Shown in pieces: positions 24,470 through 32,483 of a stretch of 32,483 nucleotides of DNA (its first letter is position 1; each line of letters starts with the position of its first letter). This stretch comes from Promethearchaeota archaeon (GTDB lineage: Archaea; Asgardarchaeota; Lokiarchaeia; Sigyniarchaeales; SOKP01): the NCBI GenBank assembly GCA_011364925.1, contig RDOA01000006.1, positions 1-32,483 on the forward strand. Reading direction: 5' to 3'. Position numbers and translations under genes: made by a program. Under the pieces are notes generated by a model that ran no database searches, was not told the origin of the DNA, and was given only the letters and a program-made list of their open reading frames with translations.

Positions 24470-25534
24470 TTATTTCTTCATCTGTTGAATTTCTTTTAAA
24501 CTAAGATTATAATGTAAAATAGAATATCCCCCAAATATTAGGAGGTAAGCACTTCTGAATAAATGATCAATTATAAAAATCGATAGAATTTGAGTATAAT
24601 ATTCAGGAAAAAGAATTGAACTTGGAGCGTAGAAGAATGAAATGAATAGTGCTCCAACATTTTCAGATATCCCCCATCCTCCAGGTGTTATAGGGAATGT
24701 TTTGCTAAAAAATGTCAAAATTTTTGCTAGAATTAGTAAGAATATATTAAAGTCATAACCTAATGGGTAAACAATTATAGCAATTATAGCAGCGTCAATA
24801 ATCCATGTAGGAAAGCCCAATAAAATAATGTAGATAAGTTCTTTTTTATGGTACTTGAAGTTTTTCATCCCTTCTTTGAAATTTATTATAAATCGTCCTA
24901 AATAATGTGCTAATTTTGGAGAAAGTTTCTTAATAACTTTTAAAATAGTATCTGTCTTGTAGAGAAGCAATAGAAAAAGGATTAATATACCTACAATAAA
25001 AATTGCTCCAATTACGATGTAAAATTGGATAGTTTGGCCTAAAATTAATCTCTCGCTAGCTACACCATAGCTACTAAGATATAAATAAAGTAAAGCAAAA
25101 CAGCTTATAAAAAATAGCAAAATTAGATCCAACACCCTTTCAATAGCAATTCCAGCTGCCGATTCACTAAGTCTTATATTTTCTTTATCTTTAATTATAA
25201 ATATCTTTGCAAAATCACCTAATTTTGCAGGAGTTAAATCGTTAATAACAAAAGCTGCACCAATTGAGAAATAAGATGTTGAATAAGCTATTTCTTTATC
25301 AAGTCCTTTAAATATTAATTTCAGCTTATATGCTCTTAAGATGAATGCAACTGTATAGGATATTATGAATAATATCAATCCCAAGATACCAACTGTTAAG
25401 ATTTTATCAACTAAACTTGGAAAATCAACAAAATAGACCATAACTATTAGTAACAGAATCGTAGCGATTCCTATTAGGAGACGCTTTCTCCTTTTTAGCC
25501 AAATTAAAACTTTACTTCTGCTTTCTTCGTTCAT
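24470..25534 (-). CDS. UPF0104 / lysylphosphatidylglycerol-synthase-TM-like membrane protein
   Basis: The 354-residue protein has about eight membrane helices. Family signatures are NDLTPAKLGDFAK (98-110), AIERVLDLILLF (130-141) and PITPGGWGISENVGALF near the C-terminal third. Members of this family (COG0392; the membrane part of the archaeal N-glycosylation protein AglD) are often encoded with polyprenyl-linked glycosyltransferases and are suspected of moving lipid-linked sugars across the membrane. That role is not proven. Here it leads the minus-strand glycan block and is divergent from the U32 gene, so the 25535-25650 stretch is probably a shared promoter region. Confidence 0.82.
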   Translation of the reverse strand: MNEESRSKVLIWLKRRKRLLIGIATILLLIVMVYFVDFPSLVDKILTVGILGLILFIISYTVAFILRAYKLKLIFKGLDKEIAYSTSYFSIGAAFVINDLTPAKLGDFAKIFIIKDKENIRLSESAAGIAIERVLDLILLFFISCFALLYLYLSSYGVASERLILGQTIQFYIVIGAIFIVGILILFLLLLYKTDTILKVIKKLSPKLAHYLGRFIINFKEGMKNFKYHKKELIYIILLGFPTWIIDAAIIAIIVYPLGYDFNIFLLILAKILTFFSKTFPITPGGWGISENVGALFISFFYAPSSILFPEYYTQILSIFIIDHLFRSAYLLIFGGYSILHYNLSLKEIQQMKK

Positions 25535-25650
25535 AAATTAAAGTTCAAAATTTTCTTTTTATCTTAAATTTTTTTAAATTTACAATATTTGAGATAGTTC
25601 TAAAAATAATAATGGGTAATTTATTTTGGTTAATAAGTACATACTTAATT

Positions 25651-26913
25651 ATGACACGAGTTGAATTGCTAGCTCCAGCGAAAAACCTTAAGGCAATCAA
25701 AGCCGCTTCTAAGTACGCAGATTCTGTTTATTTTGGGATTGAAAATTTTAATATGAGGATGCGTTCGGAAAATATAGCTTTTGAGGATTTAGGAAGAATT
25801 ACTAAATATTGCCACGATAGCAACTTGAAAGCATATTTAACGACAAACACGATTATATATGATTCAGAATTGAATAATTTAGAGAATTTAATTTCTGAAG
25901 CTAAAAAAGCTGAAATAGATGCTATTATCGCTCATGATCTAGCAGCAATTCATATTGCAAAAAGATATAATATTGATTTTCATATTTCTACTCAATGTAA
26001 TGTGTCAAACTCGTTATCAGCAAGATTTTACGAAAAGCTCGGAGCAGAAAGGATAATTCTAGCAAGAGAATTATCTTTAGAAAAAATAAAAGAAATAAAA
26101 AGAAATTTACATAGGTCTGAAGTGGAAATTTTTATCCATGGAGCCATGTGTACTTCAATCAGTGGTCGATGTTATTTCTCTCAGGATATTTGTGGAACGG
26201 AAGAAAAGTCTGCAAATCGTGGTAATTGTATCCAACCTTGTAGAAGGAACTGGAAAGTCATTGATGATCAGAATAATGAGTTTATTTATGATGGAGAGAT
26301 GTTTTTGAATGCAAAGGATCTTTGCATGATTGAATACATACCAGAATTAATCGAAGCAAATATTGATGCGTTTAAAATTGAAGGTCGGATGCGACACCCA
26401 CATTATGTCGAAATCGTATCTAAAACTTATCGCGAGGCAATGGATGCGTATTATGAGGGTAATTTCACTAAAAAGCAAGTTGGAAGATGGGTAACTGAAT
26501 TAAAAAGAGTTTACAATCGAGGATTTACAACGGGATTTTACTTTAAAAGAGTGACAGAAGAAGATCATCAACATAAATCCCCTTCGAATTTATCGCATTA
26601 TAGATATATAAAATTAGGAAAAGTAGAAAGTTATGATCCAGTTGAACACTTAGCGATAATATCATTAAATAATGGTTATTTAACAAAAGACGATGATGTT
26701 ATCATAATGGGTAAAAATACTGATACATATTTGCATCAAAAGGCAGAAGAAATAATATATAATGGAAAGCTTGTAGAAAAAACGCCACAAGGAACTAGAA
26801 AACAGAAGATTGAGATCAAATTGCGTGTTGATGGAGAAGTAAAGGGAAACGGAGAAGATTTACTCTACATTTTTACTAACAAAACCTATAAGTTGAAAAA
26901 ATATTCTTTATAA
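25651..26913 (+). CDS. U32-family (peptidase-like) Fe-S protein, TrhP/RlhA-type
   Basis: The protein has 420 residues. The N-terminus VELLAPAKNLKAIKAASKYADSVYFG is a TIM-barrel start typical of U32. The family signature follows: HGAMCTSISGRC (163-174) and NRGNCIQPCRR (189-199), giving cysteines C167, C174, C193 and C197 spaced as the iron-sulfur ligands of TrhP and RlhA. FKIEGRM (241-247) is also diagnostic. Bacterial members hydroxylate tRNA uridine or 23S rRNA cytidine with prephenate, and older protease labels are doubtful. RNA hydroxylation is a reasonable but untested guess in archaea. The frame is open from an ATG at 25612, but family proteins begin near MTRVELLAPA, so I chose 25651. 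The next gene, ftcD, starts 24 bases after it on the same strand. Confidence 0.82.
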   Translation: MTRVELLAPAKNLKAIKAASKYADSVYFGIENFNMRMRSENIAFEDLGRITKYCHDSNLKAYLTTNTIIYDSELNNLENLISEAKKAEIDAIIAHDLAAIHIAKRYNIDFHISTQCNVSNSLSARFYEKLGAERIILARELSLEKIKEIKRNLHRSEVEIFIHGAMCTSISGRCYFSQDICGTEEKSANRGNCIQPCRRNWKVIDDQNNEFIYDGEMFLNAKDLCMIEYIPELIEANIDAFKIEGRMRHPHYVEIVSKTYREAMDAYYEGNFTKKQVGRWVTELKRVYNRGFTTGFYFKRVTEEDHQHKSPSNLSHYRYIKLGKVESYDPVEHLAIISLNNGYLTKDDDVIIMGKNTDTYLHQKAEEIIYNGKLVEKTPQGTRKQKIEIKLRVDGEVKGNGEDLLYIFTNKTYKLKKYSL

Positions 26914-26937
26914 TTAATAATCTCAAAATAAGCATTC

Positions 26938-27864
26938 ATGATTATGATGGAAAATTATACCAAAAAGATTATTGAGTCTGTTCCTAACTACTCTGAAGGC
27001 ACAGACGGCACTAAGATCGAAAAAATCGTTTCTGAAATAAAAAATGTTCCTCAAACTAAGATTGTTGACATTCAATACGATTCAGACTACAATAGAGCAG
27101 TTATTACTTTTGTAGGAACACCTGAAGCTGTATTAAAAGCTAATATTGCTGCTGCTAAAAAAGCAATAGAATTAATTGATATGAACAAACATAAGGGCCA
27201 ACACCCTCGTATAGGTGCTATTGATGTCGTGCCATTTGTTCCCGCTCAAAATGTTTCCATTGAAGAGTGTATTGAATTATCGAAAAAATTTGCTATGGAG
27301 TTGGCAAATGAGGGTGTGCCAGTGTATTTATACGAAGAATCGGCTCGTCTTTCAGAGAGAAAAAATATCGATAATATTCGAATCGGAGAATACGAAGGAT
27401 TGAAGGAAAGTATTGAAAAAGACCCAAGCAAAAAACCTGACTATGGACCTTCTAAGTTCCATCCAACTGCAGGTGCAGTTATTACGGGAGCTAGATATCC
27501 TCTTATTAGCTTCAACATTAATCTTGGAACCAAAAATGTAAAAATAGCGAAGAAAGTGGCTAAGGCTATTCATTTGCAATCAGGAGGATTGGTAAATGTC
27601 AAAGCAATGGGTACTGAATTAAAAGGTAGGGATTGTGTTCAAGTAGGCATTAGTAATATTAACTTCAAAAAAACACCGCTCTATCGTCAAATGGAGCTCG
27701 TGCGGATTGAAGCTGGTCGATATGGGGTACCCATTGTTGGAACCGAGTTGGTAGGAGTATTACCATTAGAGGCAGTTCTTAACTCGCTTGATTATTATTT
27801 ACAAATTGAAAATCCTAAAAAACTCGAACCAAAGCATTTATTAGAAAACTATTTCGATTTCTAA
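26938..27864 (+). CDS. ftcD: Glutamate formimidoyltransferase
   Basis: The 308-residue enzyme moves the formimino group from N-formimino-glutamate to tetrahydrofolate, or possibly to the methanopterin-type carrier of this organism, leaving glutamate. ESVPNYSEG (13-21) is the family N-terminus. H89 in GQHPRIGAIDVVPFVP matches the catalytic histidine of the porcine enzyme. FHPTAGAVITGARYPLISFNINLGT and GLVNVKAMGTEL are also conserved. The cyclodeaminase half of the bifunctional mammalian protein is absent, so release of ammonia needs a separate enzyme not seen here. Several ATGs occur in the first four codons; I keep the first. The gene follows the U32 gene and converges on hutI with 13 bases between stops. 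Confidence 0.93.
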   Translation: MIMMENYTKKIIESVPNYSEGTDGTKIEKIVSEIKNVPQTKIVDIQYDSDYNRAVITFVGTPEAVLKANIAAAKKAIELIDMNKHKGQHPRIGAIDVVPFVPAQNVSIEECIELSKKFAMELANEGVPVYLYEESARLSERKNIDNIRIGEYEGLKESIEKDPSKKPDYGPSKFHPTAGAVITGARYPLISFNINLGTKNVKIAKKVAKAIHLQSGGLVNVKAMGTELKGRDCVQVGISNINFKKTPLYRQMELVRIEAGRYGVPIVGTELVGVLPLEAVLNSLDYYLQIENPKKLEPKHLLENYFDF

Positions 27865-27877
27865 TACTATAAGATAA

Positions 27878-29209
27878 TTATTCTAGATCTATTACTATTT
27901 TACCATTTTTTATAACCTTTGATACTAAATTTACACCAAAATGGTATGGAAGAAAATTATGACTTGGTATATCAAAAACAACTAAATCTGCTTTTTTACC
28001 AACTTCTAAACTACCAATCTCTTCTTGTCGATTAAGAGCACAGGCAGCATTTATTGTAACTGCTGATAAAGCTTCCGCAGGTGAAAGTTTCATGTGGTAA
28101 CAAGCTAACGCGATTATTATCTGTAGTGACTCCGTCCAACAATTAGGATTAAGGTCAGTTGCGAGAGCAATAGGAATCCCCATCTCAATCATTTTTCTAG
28201 CTGGAGCATAATCTTTTAGCATTAAGCAAAACGGTGTTCCAGGTAATAATGTAGCAATGGTATTAGAGCTCTTTAATGCTTCTAATCCTTTATCGTTGGA
28301 TCGTAACAAATGTCCTACTTGTATCGCGTTTAACTCGGCAGCTAATAAAGCGCCACTCGTGTCAACAATCTCATCTATATGAATTTGCGGCTTAAGACCT
28401 GATTTTACCGCAGCATTAATTATCTTTTTAGTTTGCTCTAACGAAAAAATCCCTTCTTCGCAGAATACATCACAAAACTCCGCTAGTTCCTCTTCAACTA
28501 TTTTTGGGATCATTTCTGTAATGATTAAATCTACATATTCATCAGTCTTTCCTTTAAATTCAGGAGGAACAGCATGAGCCCCTAAAAATGTAGAAATTAT
28601 GTCCATAGGGTGTTCGAGGTTCAATTCCTTTACTGCTAACAGGGATTTTACCTCATTTTCGACATCCAATCCATAACCAGATTTAGTTTCTATTGTGGTC
28701 GTACCATATTCCATCATCCTATCTAAAATAATTCTACCATTTTTAATTAATTGAGCTAAAGGAGCTTTTCTAGTGGCTTTAACAGTTTTTAAAATACCTC
28801 CACCAGATTCTAAGATCTCAATATAACTCTTTCCTGCAAGTTTCATTTCTAGTTCGTTTTCCCTATAACCATCAAAAATGATATGAGTATGTGGATCTAT
28901 TAAGCCAGGTGTAACAAGACGATTTGTTGCATCGATGATAATAGTCTCTTCATTAGGAGGAAATTGTTCGATTAATTCTTTCGTGGTTCCTACGAATATT
29001 ATTGAGTCGCGAGAGATTGCTACGGCTCCATCATGAATAATAGCTAAATTTTTCATATCCTCCCCTATTCTTGGAACTCCATAAATGGTATCCATAGTTA
29101 CGAGTTCATTTGCGTGGATAATAATCAAATCTATGTGAGGCTTGATATTATTATCATTAATTACCTTTCTTCTTATTCTTTTAGGCGTTGGAGTAGATCT
29201 AACACTCAT
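27878..29209 (-). CDS. hutI: Imidazolonepropionase
   Basis: The 443-residue amidohydrolase opens 4-imidazolone-5-propanoate to N-formimino-glutamate, the third step of histidine breakdown. The metal site is DPHTH (H107, H109), with further ligands H277 in IHIDE and D352 in ATDLNPNC. H212 in GAHAVP and H300 are also in family positions. Substrate-binding ETKSGYGLD (174-182) and GGGILKTVKATR (136-147) are present. The N-terminus is extended by about 25 basic residues (TPTPKRIRRKVINDNN) compared with typical HutI. It follows hutH by 13 bases and ends the hutU-hutH-hutI run. Confidence 0.94.
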   Translation of the reverse strand: MSVRSTPTPKRIRRKVINDNNIKPHIDLIIIHANELVTMDTIYGVPRIGEDMKNLAIIHDGAVAISRDSIIFVGTTKELIEQFPPNEETIIIDATNRLVTPGLIDPHTHIIFDGYRENELEMKLAGKSYIEILESGGGILKTVKATRKAPLAQLIKNGRIILDRMMEYGTTTIETKSGYGLDVENEVKSLLAVKELNLEHPMDIISTFLGAHAVPPEFKGKTDEYVDLIITEMIPKIVEEELAEFCDVFCEEGIFSLEQTKKIINAAVKSGLKPQIHIDEIVDTSGALLAAELNAIQVGHLLRSNDKGLEALKSSNTIATLLPGTPFCLMLKDYAPARKMIEMGIPIALATDLNPNCWTESLQIIIALACYHMKLSPAEALSAVTINAACALNRQEEIGSLEVGKKADLVVFDIPSHNFLPYHFGVNLVSKVIKNGKIVIDLE

Positions 29210-29222
29210 TAAATTTGCTTCC

Positions 29223-30737
29223 CTAATTATTATTATAAATTTTTACTAATTCTTCGCTTTTTATAATACTCAAGGCTATTTCAATGAAATCTGATAATAC
29301 AACATCTTCATTGATGTGAGGGATTTTATTACGAATCTGAATATGACAAGCTTCTAAAATTACGCTTGAATTCAGCGGTTTCCTAAAATCAAATGCTTGG
29401 GCAGCACACAAAAGTTCAATCGCTAATATTTTTTCAAGGTTGTTTACAATTTTAAGTGTTTTTCGTGCACTAATTGCTCCCATACTCACATGATCTTCTT
29501 GTCCCATAGATGTAGGGATACTATCTGCACTTGCTGGGAAACACATCGATTTATTTTCGCTGACTAAAGCTGCTGAACTATATTGAGTTATCATAAAACC
29601 AGAATTTAATCCAGACTCTTTGATTAAGTAAGGAGGCAACCCCCATTTTCCTTCTAAAAGAAGATATGTTCTTCTATCTGATATGTTTCCAAGTTCAGAA
29701 GCAGCCAATCCAACATAATCTAAAGGAAGAGCGAGGGGTTGACCATGGAAATTTCCTCCACTAATTGTTTTGTTTTCATTAAAAATAATAGGATTATCTG
29801 TAATTGAATTTAACTCGCACTCTAATATATCCTTGAAGTGTAAGTATGCGTCTCGGGAGGCTCCGTGGACTTGAGGTATACACCGGATGGAATAAGGATC
29901 TTGAACTCTTCCACAATCCTTATGTGACTCAATAAATTGAGAATCTTTCAATAATTTTCTAAATTTTTCAGCAACAATGATAGCTCCTTTATGAGGTCTT
30001 AAGTTAATCAAATCCTCGTCAAAAGGTTGTGGTGAGCCTAGATAAGCCTCAAGACTTAAAGCACTAATGATATCAGCGTTATCGAGACAATTTCTAAATT
30101 TTTTATGAATTATTACCGCATTAGCAGTAATAAATTGCGTGCCATTGATTAAAGCTAATCCCTCCTTAGCTTGTAATTTCAAAGGTGACAAATTGTGTTC
30201 TTGCAGTATTTCGATTGACTCGACAAATTTTCCACCCTCCTTCGATAGATATCCTAATCCGATAAGAGGTAAGAAAAGATGAGCGAGAGGAGCGAGATCT
30301 CCAGACGCTCCAACCGAACCCTGCTCTGGAACTAATGGAATGACATTCCTTTCTATGTGCCAAAAAATACGCTCGATAACTTCTAACGAAATTCCTGAAA
30401 ATCCTTTACATAGAGTATGAAGCTTCAAAATTAGCATAAGTTTTGATAATAAAAGAGTTATAGGTTTACCAATCCCTACACTATGACTCTTGAGAAGATT
30501 TTCTTGTAATTTCCCTGTCTCTTCCTTTGAGATTATTGTAGTACATAGCGATCCAAAACCAGTATTTACGCTATAAACTAATTTTTCTCCTTTAGCTATT
30601 TTTTGAACCACTTCATAATTCTCTTTTACCTTCAATTTTACTTCTTCAGTAATTATACCTTTTATCTCCCCATTTGCAATTTGTAGAGCTAAGTCAGGCG
30701 TTAAGTGGTCAAATCCATATCTAAAATTATTTTTCAT
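29223..30737 (-). CDS. hutH: Histidine ammonia-lyase
   Basis: The 504-residue enzyme removes ammonia from histidine to give urocanate. The MIO cofactor forms from A144-S145-G146 in GSVGASGDLAPLAHL. Y55 in VYSVNTGFG is the usual catalytic tyrosine. The segments LINGTQFITA, KDCGRVQDPYSIRCIPQVHGA, FHGQPLALPLDY and PTSMGQEDHVSMGA confirm the histidine- rather than phenylalanine-lyase branch. Length is typical. It starts 18 bases after hutU and is followed by hutI after 13 bases, so the three are likely one transcript starting upstream of the window edge. Confidence 0.95.
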   Translation of the reverse strand: MKNNFRYGFDHLTPDLALQIANGEIKGIITEEVKLKVKENYEVVQKIAKGEKLVYSVNTGFGSLCTTIISKEETGKLQENLLKSHSVGIGKPITLLLSKLMLILKLHTLCKGFSGISLEVIERIFWHIERNVIPLVPEQGSVGASGDLAPLAHLFLPLIGLGYLSKEGGKFVESIEILQEHNLSPLKLQAKEGLALINGTQFITANAVIIHKKFRNCLDNADIISALSLEAYLGSPQPFDEDLINLRPHKGAIIVAEKFRKLLKDSQFIESHKDCGRVQDPYSIRCIPQVHGASRDAYLHFKDILECELNSITDNPIIFNENKTISGGNFHGQPLALPLDYVGLAASELGNISDRRTYLLLEGKWGLPPYLIKESGLNSGFMITQYSSAALVSENKSMCFPASADSIPTSMGQEDHVSMGAISARKTLKIVNNLEKILAIELLCAAQAFDFRKPLNSSVILEACHIQIRNKIPHINEDVVLSDFIEIALSIIKSEELVKIYNNN

Positions 30738-30755
30738 ATTTAATGCAAATCCATA

Positions 30756-32483
30756 TTAAATTTTGTTTAATTCTGAATCTATAATACTTTTAATCATATC
30801 CTCGTCTATTTGGAACGGTAATGTAATTTGTCCTTTTTCACTATATTGAATATTCCACCTATACGCTGTATCAATAGCATTTGTATTTCGTGCCCAGGCT
30901 CTTCTAGCAATTCCACATGTTACGTCCCAGTCGATAGCATTTCTTATTATCTCATTGACGCGCTCCGAACCGTCTAAAACTAATCCAAATCCTCCGTTGA
31001 TTGCTTTTCCCGTTCCTACACCACCTCCATTAGAGAGAACACACATTGTCATACCTCTAGCTATGTTCCCCGCCCAACTATGGTGTGCCATGTCTGCCAT
31101 AATATTGCTACCATCTTTTATGTTTGATGTTTCTCTGAATGGAGAATCTGTACCAGAGACATCGTGGTGATCTCTACCGAGCATAATAGGACCGATTTCT
31201 CCAGACCTAACTAATTCGTTAAATTTTAAAGCAATTTTTACACGCGTTTCCATATCAGCATATAATATTCGAGCTTGTGAGCCTACTACTAATTCATTTT
31301 TCTCCGCATTTTTAATCCAATACCAATTATCGCGGTCTTGAGCTCTTCGATTTGGATCTATACAATTAAGAGCAATTTCGTCTGTTTTCATTAAATCTGA
31401 ATGTTTTAAGCTTAAACAAACCCATCGAAAAGGCCCGTAACCATAATCAAAACATATTGGTCCCATGATGTGTTCTACATAAGAAGGGAAAATAAAGCCA
31501 TTTTTAGGATCTCCATTAATCGCGATTTCTTGAATACCAGCGTCATAAACAGCTTTAAGGAAAGAATTACCATAATCCCAGAAGTTTGTCCCTCTGTTTA
31601 CCATCGTTTTAATAAGTCTATATTGCTCACATAAGGATTCGTCAACCAGCTTCTTATACCTTGTTCTATCAGATTTTAGTAGCTCTCTACCTTCTTCGAA
31701 AGTTAAACTCATTGGGGTGTATCCTCCTTCATAAGGAGCATGGCAAGATGTCTGATCTGAGGCAAGTTCAACTTTAATATTATTATCAACCACATATTTC
31801 CAAATATCAACCACATTCCCATGAAAAGCTATCGAAACTGTATCTTTTCTCTTTTTGTATTCATCAACCCAATTGAAGATTTCCTCAAGGTTATTTGACA
31901 ATTTACTTACCCAACCTTGTTCATAACGAGTATTAATGCGGGACTTATCAACTTCTGCTATAATTCCGATACCACCCGCGATTTCTATTGCCTTGGCTTG
32001 AGCACCACTCATTCCTCCTAATCCAGAGGTAATATACAAAATTCCTCTAAGACCTTTATCCGGAGGGATATTTAGATAAAGCCTACCAGCATTTAATAAT
32101 GTGATATAGGTCCCATGGACTATTCCTTGGGGACCTATGTACATCCATCCACCTGCAGTCATCTGTCCATAATTTGCCACTCCCAGAGCGGACGCTCGTT
32201 GAAATTCTTCAGGAGTGTCAAATGAACCGACCATAAGACCGTTAGTCATAATTACCCTTGGAGCATCTTTTTTGCTGGGAAATAATCCGAGTGGATGGCC
32301 AGACATGACAGCGAGAGTTTGATTTTCCTTTATTACCTCGAGATATTGTCTAATTAAACAGTATTGTAGCCAATTCTCACATACTTGCCCGCTTTCACCG
32401 TAAGTAACTAATTCATAAGGATAAAGAGCAACATCAAAATCTAAATTGTTATCAATCATTAATTGTATGGCTCGCGCTTCAAG
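30756..32483 (-). CDS. hutU: Urocanate hydratase, long form, N-terminus beyond the right edge
   Basis: The enzyme adds water to urocanate to give imidazolone propionate, using NAD+. The visible 575 residues include GGWMYIGPQGIVHGT, YITSGLGGMSGAQ, the NAD-proximal cysteine region PICFDYGYGPFRW, GRDHHDVSGTDSPFRETSN and NGGGVGTGKAINGGFGLVLDG. The last two segments match the roughly 670-residue form known from anaerobic bacteria rather than the 555-residue Pseudomonas form. An ATG occurs at 32457-32459, but the frame stays open upstream to the edge and the extra codons (LEARAIQL) continue the family pattern. I therefore treat the gene as truncated by the window, with about 95 residues missing. 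It is the first of the hutU-hutH-hutI run visible here. Confidence 0.93.
   Translation of the reverse strand, partial: LEARAIQLMIDNNLDFDVALYPYELVTYGESGQVCENWLQYCLIRQYLEVIKENQTLAVMSGHPLGLFPSKKDAPRVIMTNGLMVGSFDTPEEFQRASALGVANYGQMTAGGWMYIGPQGIVHGTYITLLNAGRLYLNIPPDKGLRGILYITSGLGGMSGAQAKAIEIAGGIGIIAEVDKSRINTRYEQGWVSKLSNNLEEIFNWVDEYKKRKDTVSIAFHGNVVDIWKYVVDNNIKVELASDQTSCHAPYEGGYTPMSLTFEEGRELLKSDRTRYKKLVDESLCEQYRLIKTMVNRGTNFWDYGNSFLKAVYDAGIQEIAINGDPKNGFIFPSYVEHIMGPICFDYGYGPFRWVCLSLKHSDLMKTDEIALNCIDPNRRAQDRDNWYWIKNAEKNELVVGSQARILYADMETRVKIALKFNELVRSGEIGPIMLGRDHHDVSGTDSPFRETSNIKDGSNIMADMAHHSWAGNIARGMTMCVLSNGGGVGTGKAINGGFGLVLDGSERVNEIIRNAIDWDVTCGIARRAWARNTNAIDTAYRWNIQYSEKGQITLPFQIDEDMIKSIIDSELNKI

Noticed and set aside
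25612-25650. Upstream ATG for the U32 protein
   Set aside because: It adds 13 hydrophobic residues not found at the start of family members, and nothing suggests this Fe-S protein is exported.
32457-32459. ATG as the start of urocanate hydratase
   Set aside because: The frame is open to the window edge and the upstream codons fit the family pattern, so this methionine is internal.
1-32483. tRNA, rRNA, CRISPR array, insertion sequence or prophage
   Set aside because: I saw no cloverleaf with a TTCGA-type loop, no regularly spaced identical direct repeats, no transposase or integrase gene and no terminal inverted repeats. The only short repeats are the 44-bp promoter block, the 11-bp operator array and the protein-level modules.

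Overview
The window looks like part of an Asgard (Promethearchaeota) archaeal chromosome: AT-rich, densely coding, with archaeal RadA, an ADP-forming acetyl-CoA synthetase beta subunit, an UPF0104-type membrane protein and T-run gene ends. The strongest lineage hint is a protein joining a roadblock/longin-like domain to a Rab-like GTPase. A second is a giant surface protein whose cytoplasmic side carries the same kind of longin-like domain. The phylum is an inference from these eukaryote-like signatures; no rRNA gene is present, and class level cannot be read from this window.

Layout. 1-1444: two small membrane or surface proteins (the first cut by the left edge), one doubtful ORF and a low-coding stretch. 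1445-7462: a SERCA-like P2A cation ATPase, a COG1237 metallo-beta-lactamase-fold protein, the roadblock-GTPase fusion and an orphan acdB. 7652-13258: a single-pass surface protein of 1,868 residues with tandem Ig-like modules and a longin-like plus helical cytoplasmic tail. 13329-17549: RadA with a zinc-finger/acidic N-terminal extension, a phosphoglucose isomerase and an aspartate kinase. 17578-19866: a serpin, a ribbon-helix-helix regulator with a phased operator array, and a dCMP deaminase. 19984-25534: a six-gene minus-strand glycan block (DegT aminotransferase, Gfo/Idh dehydrogenase, hexapeptide acetyltransferase, GT-C-like protein, GT2, UPF0104). 25651-32483: a U32-family protein with ftcD on the plus strand, convergent with hutU-hutH-hutI on the minus strand.

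How the genes fit together. HutH, HutU and HutI convert histidine through urocanate and imidazolone propionate to N-formimino-glutamate, and FtcD moves the formimino group to a folate-type carrier. The full four-step route is therefore present, though HutU lacks its N-terminus at the right edge. The glycan block resembles the WbpB/WbpE/WbpD route to a diacetamido uronic acid sugar nucleotide, a known building block of archaeal N-glycans. The sequon-rich surface protein is a natural acceptor. Its cytoplasmic longin-like domain and the nearby roadblock-GTPase suggest, as inference only, a link between the cell surface and small-GTPase signalling.

The best regulatory signals are (i) a 44-bp element, 41/44 identical, placed at promoter position before both the aspartate kinase and the serpin genes, and (ii) four TGATCA-type palindromes spaced exactly 11 bp apart upstream of the ribbon-helix-helix gene. 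Several genes appear to start at TTG, two of them behind good Shine-Dalgarno sequences.
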